Origin: a virus
Strand: one strand, 5' to 3'
IMG/VR virus record: IMGVR_UViG_3300027754_000410
Location: 1 to 25,004 of that record
Length of the DNA stretch: 25,004 nucleotides
In this document: positions 15,601-21,773 of the stretch, in pieces
Numbering within the stretch: the stretch's first letter is position 1
How the letters are laid out: every line of letters begins with the position of its first letter
Notes under the pieces: model-generated
The model's input: only the letters and a program-made list of their open reading frames with translations
Told to the model about the DNA's origin: nothing
Databases searched by the model: none
Translations under genes and position numbers: made by a program

Positions 15601-17787
15601 CGGTGCATCGACAAACAAGACGTTCATGAACTGAGCGCCAGATCGCAGGGCCAGGTCGTACCGGTTATGGCCGTTGGCGATGTAGACCTGGCCAGCAGGG
15701 CCCAGCTCCCCCAGCTTGTCCCTCCAGACCGTGACGACGCCTGCGTACACAGGGTCGTAGACGTTTTCCTGGGCCAAGGAGCCGGACTGGCCCGTAGCCG
15801 AAAGCTGGCCCTCTGCTTTGTACTGGAAGACCTTGGGCGCAACAGCAAGATCCTTGGTCGCTATTGGGCCGGTCTGGTTGTAGGCCGGCTGGTTCATGCC
15901 AGGCAGCTGGCCCTGGGGCACTGCTGCTGCTTCTGATGCAGTCACCATCTCCCGGGCGGCCTCTGTCTGCAGGCGCTGGGTACTGGTGATTAGGTCAGCC
16001 TGAGCTTGCTTCAGGGCGGCTGCAGCCACCTCTGGCGTCAACGGTGCGCTGCGGGGCTGCTGGGGCCCACGATCCGGCAACAGGCCCAGCTCGATGCCGG
16101 CGTCTTCACGGGCCTTGCGGCCGATCTGTGTCAGCTGCCAGGACTTCCAACGCTTACCTTCCGCGTCGACGCCTTTGGTCAGCTCGAACCCAAGCATCCG
16201 GTCGACGATGTCGGACTGGACTTGGATGTTGTCAAGGGGGTTGCCCAGCACATACGGCTTGTTGCTTTTGGCTGGGTTGGCGTTCATGTATAGCTGCTTG
16301 CCGATGTCCCACATGGACCACGACTGGCTGCCGGCATTGGGGCCCAGCTCGATGCCGAGCTTTGCTGCTGCGTTGTTGAACGATGCCCGAAGCTTCTGCG
16401 ACGTCGCCTCGATCGCGACTTGATCCTGACCCGCCAAGGATTCTGCGTACCGCTTGCCGCTGGGGGTTGGGATAGGGCTGGCGCCTGGGTTGATGTCGCT
16501 GTAGTTCAGGCGTGGGTAGTAGGTGTCAGCCGGCAGTGTTTGTGGCGCTGGGGCCGCTGGGGCGCCTTGCCTGGCCTGGGGCTCCAAGACGTTCTGGGTC
16601 TCGACACCGGTCTTCTCCCACATCGGTTGACGACGCAGGCCCTGGTACACCTCTGACGAGAACACCCGCTTGCCGGACACGACGCGAGGGGTGGGGGCCG
16701 CAGTGGGGGCTGGGGCACCGGGGGCTGCTGCAGCTGCTGGGGTGCCCGTGGTTGCGGCTTCAACCGCTTCCTTCATGGCGACGTCAGCCTGGCCGACCTT
16801 GACGGTGTTGTGCAAAAGCTCAGCCAGGGCCCGTTTTGTGGCCCCCGCCATGGCGCCGATGCCGTGGAACCCGGTGCCCAAGGCTCCCCCAAGGGGCACA
16901 GACCAGACGGCGTCGTTGATGGATTGCTTGATGCGGGCCTGCTCGACTGTGTCGTTCGGGTCAATCAACAGGCCTTTGGCGACAATGCCTTCAAAGGGGG
17001 TGCCTTTGACGACGTCGTTCAGGCCATCGCTCAGGGTTTTGTCGGTGGGCTTCTGGGCGTAGTAAGTGGCGATCGCGCTTGGGATGGCCCCAGACACGGC
17101 TTCTTCAGCAAAGACGCCAGCGACTTTCTTGAGTCCACCAGCTGCCTTGAGTCCAGCAGTTGCAGCCTCAAAGCCAGTGGCGATCTTGCCCACGCCTGGC
17201 AACGTGCGCACCAATGCGTTTGCTGGGGCGCCGGCTTTGCTTGCGACAGCGAAATACGGCACGAACGCCAGGATGTTGGCCGCAACGTCTTCAACTGGGT
17301 TCTTGGCCTGCTCCTGGGGGCCGTCGTACCCCATCCACTGGGGCAGCCGCACACGCTGGGCGCTCGGAGCTCCGGGCCCGGTTGACGGAATCTTCACGTC
17401 CATGGGCGACGTGCCGGCCGCGATCTGTTCCCGGGCCAGGCGAGCTCGATCTACCTCGTACCTAGCTGCGTCAACAGCCCGCTGGGCGCCAATGGTGCCA
17501 ACACGCTCAACGGACCGGCCCAGGCCCGTCGTTGCCGCTGATTCCTTTTGTGCCGCTGCGATGCCTTTGTTCAGGTCTCCGGTCTGCAGGAACGTGGAGA
17601 CACCAGAGCCCAAGGCGCTGATCTGCTTGATGGGGTTCAAGTCGTTGATGGTTCCTAGGAACCCACCAGGCGCCTGTGGCTTGGGTTGGGGCTTGGGTGC
17701 CTCGGCGTCTGCCCCGATGCCAGTCGGCAACACGTAGACCTTGCGCTCTTCGCCGGTCTTGGGGTCACGGATTGTCTGGACGGGCAT
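9700..17787 (-). CDS. Giant internal virion protein (gp16 position) with polyvalent-type domains
   Basis: At 2695 residues this is about twice T7 gp16 (1318 aa) and takes its place between gp15-like and gp17-like genes. Visible parts: hydrophobic segments near 170-330, a Pro/Ala linker at about 346-371, a ParB-like box around GHNRYDLA (His707), a coiled coil (about 1003-1055), a TTYHESFH zinc-peptidase motif (His1364, Glu1365, His1368), and an ADP-ribosyltransferase-like module with YHGT (His1702), TGVYF (Tyr1732) and PETVIYD (Glu1824). From about 1920 to the end lies a long helical region with hydrophobic stretches that probably forms the core/ejection part. No N-terminal transglycosylase like that of T7 gp16 is seen. 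The protein is expected to be ejected with DNA; enzymatic activities are inferred from motifs. Confidence 0.75.
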   Translation of the reverse strand: MPVQTIRDPKTGEERKVYVLPTGIGADAEAPKPQPKPQAPGGFLGTINDLNPIKQISALGSGVSTFLQTGDLNKGIAAAQKESAATTGLGRSVERVGTIGAQRAVDAARYEVDRARLAREQIAAGTSPMDVKIPSTGPGAPSAQRVRLPQWMGYDGPQEQAKNPVEDVAANILAFVPYFAVASKAGAPANALVRTLPGVGKIATGFEAATAGLKAAGGLKKVAGVFAEEAVSGAIPSAIATYYAQKPTDKTLSDGLNDVVKGTPFEGIVAKGLLIDPNDTVEQARIKQSINDAVWSVPLGGALGTGFHGIGAMAGATKRALAELLHNTVKVGQADVAMKEAVEAATTGTPAAAAAPGAPAPTAAPTPRVVSGKRVFSSEVYQGLRRQPMWEKTGVETQNVLEPQARQGAPAAPAPQTLPADTYYPRLNYSDINPGASPIPTPSGKRYAESLAGQDQVAIEATSQKLRASFNNAAAKLGIELGPNAGSQSWSMWDIGKQLYMNANPAKSNKPYVLGNPLDNIQVQSDIVDRMLGFELTKGVDAEGKRWKSWQLTQIGRKAREDAGIELGLLPDRGPQQPRSAPLTPEVAAAALKQAQADLITSTQRLQTEAAREMVTASEAAAVPQGQLPGMNQPAYNQTGPIATKDLAVAPKVFQYKAEGQLSATGQSGSLAQENVYDPVYAGVVTVWRDKLGELGPAGQVYIANGHNRYDLALRSGAQFMNVLFVDAPTAADARVIAALQNIKDDKGTAIDAGKLFRDTGMSIEELRLQNVTLSGKLVSEGIALGRLPQWLFDKAATGDLPTSVAVALGSAGDIDEAIISDVAKQALKGKWAAEKVVQAMQEAKFASAGAGPAEGVLPGFEEMFKSTDVVALIDVRTAAYKALSVEMRALASASKGKNTPFLEAAGNVIDVEGSQAARRLAAESVAVFNRVTGYEGPVRAVLNELAAQLPGGKNQEKAAAALVQFNLQRLRDAISEEMHGPKLPMAPSVPSAGTSAAATAGETRLSDQLRGQLNDLGQSLGSLTRTIDEQQRAAMQRLDERAAALEQMAADIPENAGNPAPIQAAPATPALRAAPDPAENRAIATALEAHDRAIETGDTQAAGDIGAWVERRGVKPPAEPRIAVQPMGNVAAAATEPPTLTLPRELAGLKPRYSYGQKRFELTFETDIDRVAYTLAGDATGKKSAAHQKYRDWLASKGLDPADVAAYGARVVKPSIKEMAATAEPGMLQVRNQGFGGADFSAELPDLTGWQSVETGVGGTVGEGYTGATKITDAQANELARIAYNISGVTDFEIVNRIKVVYTEKQARAYGDMSRVGQAAEIAGSYGPGTVFGKSMAEDQVRVAMTAYGAAKSFTQMLSTTYHESFHRLQRWFLNEKEQFILARGEKAIRELAAQKAEANGRPGYASRFRDGTISLKESQAEGFAAYMQGFGKVPIEGFAKLKKLVDQTINGLLTFGEFKTWDDVFEKAALGEIKDRGPVGGADDGVQFAADPPDPAEFARRIDQNMQALESGQLEPEEIARMGASDVRRITSRSGNTQYVPGAPNELIASNRALGEMLTSRAQQTGIESYSRPAIVKAALDQLDRDGWAVESTVTRLEAARRGDPKSQEDLVALAANVIHRDGLAAQNGMTAIEWQSAVDDNDRAAAMQRLWAGLEDQHRLDTSLMTATRKDGQRLSVMQIKHQIDPTHRTLPTGTVLYHGTSQDAAQAIVDTGFQPSDARSNLLGTGVYFVEDLTYAGAYGESAATGDVPSDIRILDMVAMDKRIADLVQELNLGPLEKRGGELFMTEAQKVGVRDWATGQGYSGIRFSPDFEMREGAAPETVIYDVNVANRIVGSKAAVEPEVPRSNESIGTDIEDEILDPANTLLGKLDPEIRADIEEGNLTPEATGVTETIARLAIEGKDNPGQRAKFNSMVKRVPANRLNQEMIGQMFISSLLWSIGTPAKMLLGSAYRATTMPLSQAWGELAVAGVSAAMRDKAATAQALQKAGLDMQMYGKMVTNLSNTFRLVGHSLKEGEAFGNLGVTSQELVRRKLAPGDKQMSMFTDPEDPTNTLDNPWWLNPENKNTPARAVRWSWQLLNTSSRVAGSIDTLFASMMGPSAEWSRMMDLELNKAYGRGLVGQEAWDAASKIVDDRIESQWVDVAVNGKMIQNGAFTGVHAKNAMDWINFTDPLEVDFQPRSFEYGIIKAKEEGLTDVAEINNRAMAWVEEEPPAAAQLGMKLGQTVTLPAKLLKDAVGHWPVLRILHSFPTSPVNIGKASMRGYGFTAPFVDTFWRDIYSEDRGTRSRVIGEVAIAQATLAFGTALATSGWVEFSGPGTYNSQVRDKMNRLGIEPYSIRFKNPYTGWKTKWWNLQALDTTSNMFAVIGLIQNTGNSMPKEDLEALTSNAILGVMEFGRQVGFAQFSKDMNRSLGEIANLISDLQNRSFIPVEGQIDPYSSYVQRRLSGFMPSIFNVARKGGDPYQRAIEKSTLPQPIAFVHELGERLANRIPGLSGTLPPILHPMTAEPMLVSGTWGLEFIPADQPWLRAMVNAASPLGFTTGKAGSDDPVDVELGRLSGRGAQFQIWSPREFNEVANYRLNQVQLNKLAIITSQLVPPGRSATLHQSLAAMVAPNSTYWQLPSPEPSKVTSSARVIRINKEIDVYKPFIREAFLATEPKLANMLAEQKNAKTQAEYEATYGTGSPWSPTPR

Positions 17788-17839
17788 GGGTCAGTTGCGA
17801 TGGAGACAGTCTGGACTGCTGACGACAGTGCGCCAGGTG

Positions 17840-20593
17840 TTACCGGAGGTAAGTGCGGCCTTTCCTTTGGACGCTGTCCTCTTGGACTTGGGTGCCACCG
17901 GGCAGCGATGGCCATGTGCCACGCAGGAGTCGGTCAGCCTCGTCGTACCTGCCAGCGTTGATGGCCACCCATGCTTTTTTATTGTTGACGCGGATCCAGG
18001 CTGCCGTGGCATCAGAAGCATCTTTGAAGTTGGCACTCCGCGGCGATTTGCCACCAGACGCCTGAATCGCTTCCTTGTTGAATGCGTCCTGAGCCTGGAA
18101 GTATCCCGTCGCTCCAGAGCCCTCGGAGTTTGGAATGTTGCGCAGCCTGGTTTCGATGTACGACAGCCGCTTCAGGTATCCGTCGACCCTGGCCGACGGA
18201 CTTACGACTGACCTGGGTTTAGACGTAATGATGGCCGGTGGTGGCGTCGCCGGCCCACCCCTGAAACTTGGCAGCGGCGGCAACGCGGGCATCTCCATTG
18301 CTGACGCTGGTGGCACCAGCAAGTCGCCCAAGGCCCTGCTGGCGATCGAGATGCCCATCAGGGCTGGGTTCTGCTGGGGCGTCATGCGGGACTGGGGCGT
18401 GGCCATCGACAGCTTCTGGCCGTCCAGGGCTTTGATCGCTGGCAGGGCTGCAGGGTCAACCGGGATTCCATGCAGCCTGTACTGATTCAGGATCACGTCA
18501 GACGCCTTCTGCCCGCCACCCGTCAACGCTTTCATCAGGGTCTTGAAGCCTTCCGTTGGCTTGCCGGTGCGCAGCCATGTGTCCATCTCGTTTATGAACG
18601 CATCTTGCTTTAGGACCTGCTTGTTCTGAGCCGCACCCCGCAGGCCATTGGCTTTCAAGGGGTCGATGACGTTGCGCGATGCGGAGCCGGTGTTCTGTTG
18701 AATCAGTTGGGGCAAGGACTGATACGACGGGGCTGGGTCGATGCGACGGGTGAACCCGAAGTTGCTGTTGGCGAAGTATTTATTGATGGCGTCAGCAGGG
18801 TCTTTGCCAGCGGCGATGGCTTTTGCTACTTCGTCTTGGGCACCCTGGAATCCCTTAATGTTAAAATTGTTCATCATGCCCATCTCGTAGCTTGTGATGG
18901 TGCTATCGCCGTACGATCCGGGCGACGCAAAGTACGACATCTCCCTTTTGCGTATTATGTCTAATTGCTTGTTGATGGCTCCGTCGTAGGCGCGAACGTC
19001 TCTATTTCCTTGAGCGTTAATGGATCCTTGAAGGCTGATTGCGGCAGCGCCAGAGATCTGTTTGTTGTCAAGGGCGGCTTGAATCTGGGCTTGCAGTTGC
19101 TTGCGTGCCCCGTCGTCGCCTTGGGTCAAGGCCAACTGCTGAGTAAAGTAAAGGGCCTTTTGGGCCTGGGCTGGCGCTGTGTACGTGGCGTCGAACTGCG
19201 TCCGATCTGCGTTAATAGCAGACAAGCGAGCACCACGAATGTACGGATCCTGGATGGCCAGCGCAGCCTTTTCTTGTGCATCAAAGAACGCAGTGCCCAA
19301 GGTTCCATTCTTTTGAGCACTTGTGCGTACGTCGTTGTACTGCCGCTCCGCGTCAATTTTGGCAAGCTGAGACAACTGGGATTCGTTTTGGATTGATTTT
19401 TGCTGAAGGTCGGACCCTAGTCGATCCAAGTAGGGTTCACCGCCCAAGGTGTTGTAAAGGCGCAAGTCTTCATTTGGGTAGCCATCTTTGCCAATGCGTT
19501 GGTCGATTGGCCCGGTAAAAACGTTGCGCAATACGGGATTGATTAAAGTGCCAAGATTCGGAATAAACTGGCGATTTGCTTTTGCAGCTGTGATTACGTT
19601 GGTAGCCCAAGACTCCAGGATTCCATCTATTACTTTCTTTTTTGCTTCTGGCGTAAGTGTAGTCAGCATGGTTTGGTCAATTTGTCTTTGCAGCGTTTGC
19701 GATCCAGCGGCAATCGCAGCCCCCATGCCGCCGCGTCCGTAAAAATTGGTCACATATACGCCTGCCGCGTACTTCAAGTTGTCTGCAAGTTGTCCCTGAA
19801 ACTGAACTTCGCTGGCTACGTTGTAGCGTTTGCGTTGGGCATCGTCCGCTTGGAGCTGAGCGTTCAAGATGAGTTGCTGATTCTTGGCAGCAGTAGCCGC
19901 GCTTATCGGTCTGCCGCCAAACAGTTGCCCGTCCCGGTACTCTTTCCACCTGGGGTCAGTGGTTGGCAACGAGCTCAGTTCAATCTTTTGGCCACCGACG
20001 TCGATCGTGCTTGTGTTTTCTAGCCGGCCCGACAGCGACATCACCGACTCCGAGATCGCGTTCTGCTCCGACGACCGCTCCAGCCAAATTCGCCCGACCG
20101 AGCTGTTCTGCATCTCGCGCAGGAGTTGCAGATCCCTGGCCGCCTGCGGAGCATCGGCCCCGCCTAAGGCAACCTTCTTCTCAATGGCGCTTGTTATCTT
20201 CGCTAGGTCATAGGCGGGGCCGTATTTGGTGACGAGACCTGTGGCCCTCTGCTCTGCCTCCTTGGCGTCCGCTTGCTGCTTGGAGACATAGGACTCGCTG
20301 AACCCCTGCAACGCGGTGCTGAACCCCCCGAGGGACCGGGCCAGGTTCGCCATGTCTTGGCCTGGGTTCGGCAGGTCCGGTGGCGCAAAGAACTTCGGGG
20401 CCCCACCCAGGATCGGAGCCCCCACCTGCTGGAACGTGGACACCGGGGTCGCCCGTGGCTGGAGCGACGGCGCAGTGATCGCCCCTTGGGCAATGGCACC
20501 TGACGTCGCGTCAATGGGGATGCCGCCCAGGAGCTGAGCCGCTGTGGCGCGGTTGGTGTCGCCGTAGGTCTGGCCGGTGGAAATGCGTGCCAT
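17840..20593 (-). CDS. Internal virion protein (gp15-like) with C-terminal lysozyme-like domain
   Basis: The 917-residue protein sits between gp14-like and gp16-like genes and is longer than T7 gp15 (747 aa). Most of it is helical with Gln/Ala-rich segments, as in internal core proteins that form the trans-envelope channel on infection. Near the C terminus, residues ~805-905 contain 'RLSYIETRLRN', 'GSGATGYFQAQDAF' and 'LRGTWPSLPGG', which resembles a lysozyme/transglycosylase-like fold with Glu814 as the candidate catalytic acid and 'SGATGYFQ' as the substrate-site strand. In T7 the transglycosylase is at the N terminus of gp16. A 3-base gap to the upstream gene and a 52-base gap to the downstream gene are present. 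The enzymatic assignment is moderate. Confidence 0.75.
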   Translation of the reverse strand: MARISTGQTYGDTNRATAAQLLGGIPIDATSGAIAQGAITAPSLQPRATPVSTFQQVGAPILGGAPKFFAPPDLPNPGQDMANLARSLGGFSTALQGFSESYVSKQQADAKEAEQRATGLVTKYGPAYDLAKITSAIEKKVALGGADAPQAARDLQLLREMQNSSVGRIWLERSSEQNAISESVMSLSGRLENTSTIDVGGQKIELSSLPTTDPRWKEYRDGQLFGGRPISAATAAKNQQLILNAQLQADDAQRKRYNVASEVQFQGQLADNLKYAAGVYVTNFYGRGGMGAAIAAGSQTLQRQIDQTMLTTLTPEAKKKVIDGILESWATNVITAAKANRQFIPNLGTLINPVLRNVFTGPIDQRIGKDGYPNEDLRLYNTLGGEPYLDRLGSDLQQKSIQNESQLSQLAKIDAERQYNDVRTSAQKNGTLGTAFFDAQEKAALAIQDPYIRGARLSAINADRTQFDATYTAPAQAQKALYFTQQLALTQGDDGARKQLQAQIQAALDNKQISGAAAISLQGSINAQGNRDVRAYDGAINKQLDIIRKREMSYFASPGSYGDSTITSYEMGMMNNFNIKGFQGAQDEVAKAIAAGKDPADAINKYFANSNFGFTRRIDPAPSYQSLPQLIQQNTGSASRNVIDPLKANGLRGAAQNKQVLKQDAFINEMDTWLRTGKPTEGFKTLMKALTGGGQKASDVILNQYRLHGIPVDPAALPAIKALDGQKLSMATPQSRMTPQQNPALMGISIASRALGDLLVPPASAMEMPALPPLPSFRGGPATPPPAIITSKPRSVVSPSARVDGYLKRLSYIETRLRNIPNSEGSGATGYFQAQDAFNKEAIQASGGKSPRSANFKDASDATAAWIRVNNKKAWVAINAGRYDEADRLLRGTWPSLPGGTQVQEDSVQRKGRTYLR

Positions 20594-20596
20594 GGG

Positions 20597-21301
20597 TTAT
20601 GCGGGCTTGAATCCCCAGTAGTTCATTTTTAGTCCAGCCTGCTTCATCGACGCAGCAGTGCTCATGCCGGTTGTAACACCAGCCATGCCAGCACTAAGGC
20701 CCTGCAAGATGAACGGCGTCATGCTCGGCGCCTTCTGGTACAAGGGCTCCAAGGGATCCAGTACCGGCTGCTTGATGTACGTCTGCTGGCTGGCGATCCT
20801 TGATCCACGTTCGGCAGCTGCCCCGACCTTCTGCTGTTGCAGCTGGGTTCCCATGAACGCCAGGTTCTGGCTGGTCGCAAAGTCGTACTGCGCCTGCTGT
20901 CGGTAGAAGTCAGCGATCAAGTTGTCTGGTGTGTTGCCAAGGCGACCGGATGCAAGGACCTCACCCCGGGCCTTAAGCCCAGCAATCGCGCCCTTCTGCT
21001 GCTCCTGGCTGGATGCAGCTTGCTCCTGTATGAATCTTGTATTAAGTGCTGCGACGTCGTTGGCGAAAGCATTGTCGGCCATCAACCTAGTGATTCTTTT
21101 CACCTCTTCTTGCTGGTTTGCTTTGAGGTCTTCATAGCCACGGGCCACCATGGCCGAGTTCTGCTGAAACGCATACTGCTGTTGGGCCTGGGCGTTCGCA
21201 AAAAGAACCTGGTCCTGGGCCGCCTGGGCGCCAGCGATCGACTGACCGATGCCTAGGCCAGCGGTCACGACACCCATGATGATTGGGATTGGTCCACACA
21301 T
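20597..21301 (-). CDS. Internal virion protein B (gp14-like)
   Basis: The 234-residue protein begins MCGPIPIIMGVVTAGLGIG with an N-terminal hydrophobic segment (about 5-25), followed by a Gln/Ala-rich helical body ('AQAAQDQVLFANAQAQQQYAF' and later 'QTYIK'). T7 gp14 (196 aa) similarly starts with MC and a hydrophobic helix, and acts as the outer-membrane pore component of the ejectosome. Position between gp13-like and gp15-like genes supports the call. The ATG starts four bases after the upstream stop. A Gly/Met-rich hydrophobic segment near 195-220 could also insert into membrane. Confidence 0.8.
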   Translation of the reverse strand: MCGPIPIIMGVVTAGLGIGQSIAGAQAAQDQVLFANAQAQQQYAFQQNSAMVARGYEDLKANQQEEVKRITRLMADNAFANDVAALNTRFIQEQAASSQEQQKGAIAGLKARGEVLASGRLGNTPDNLIADFYRQQAQYDFATSQNLAFMGTQLQQQKVGAAAERGSRIASQQTYIKQPVLDPLEPLYQKAPSMTPFILQGLSAGMAGVTTGMSTAASMKQAGLKMNYWGFKPA

Positions 21302-21305
21302 GGCG

Positions 21306-21773
21306 TCAGATCCTCACGAACTCAAGGAACAGCCGACCCTCTGTCCCGAACTGTGGGTGCGACTTGATGAAGGTGAACCCCATCCAGCGCAACCACCTGA
21401 TATGCACCACATTACGAGCATCCGCAAGGTTGCACAGGACCCGGTACCGAGCCTGTATTGCGTCCAGATGGACCCTGGCTTCCCGCAGGAACCGCATGGC
21501 GTTCAGTCGGTCCCGGGCCAGGTCATCGGTACACAGCATCCAGATGCACCCGACGTCGGCCCGTTGCGGCACCACCCCCCACATGCCCATGGGTCGACCG
21601 TCTCGCCCGATCATCGTCATGCACGGGTCCCCTTTGAAGAAGCTGTGCAGCAGAGACAGCTGTGGCGTCTGGCCGGACTGGGCCCGCACCTCAGCGACGT
21701 CCTCCTCCCGCATGAACTCCGCCACGTACGGGATGTCAGAGACCCGTGTGGGCCTGGTGTACGGCGTGTTCAC
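21306..21773 (-). CDS. gp13-like internal protein, acetyltransferase fold (DUF2833)
   Basis: From the GTG at 21773 the protein has 155 residues; the GTG overlaps the TGA of the tail tubular B gene by four bases (GTGA), which fits better than an ATG at 21809 that would overlap by 40. The sequence ('TRPTRVSDIPYVAEFMREEDVAEVRA', 'MTMIGRDGRPMGMWGVVP', 'IWMLCTDDL', 'NVVHIRWLRWMGFTFI', 'FLEFVRI') matches the GNAT-like proteins in the T7 gp13/DUF2833 group that I know from podoviruses. In T7 gp13 is needed for virion assembly; whether this version has acetyltransferase activity is unknown, but the GNAT-like Trp-Met-Gly-Phe end is retained. Confidence 0.75.
   Translation of the reverse strand: MNTPYTRPTRVSDIPYVAEFMREEDVAEVRAQSGQTPQLSLLHSFFKGDPCMTMIGRDGRPMGMWGVVPQRADVGCIWMLCTDDLARDRLNAMRFLREARVHLDAIQARYRVLCNLADARNVVHIRWLRWMGFTFIKSHPQFGTEGRLFLEFVRI

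Noticed and set aside
13090-15936. Long plus-strand frames (13090-14190 and 14515-15936) opposite the giant gp16-position gene
   Set aside because: They are antisense shadows of a continuous GC-rich coding frame and show no recognisable domains.
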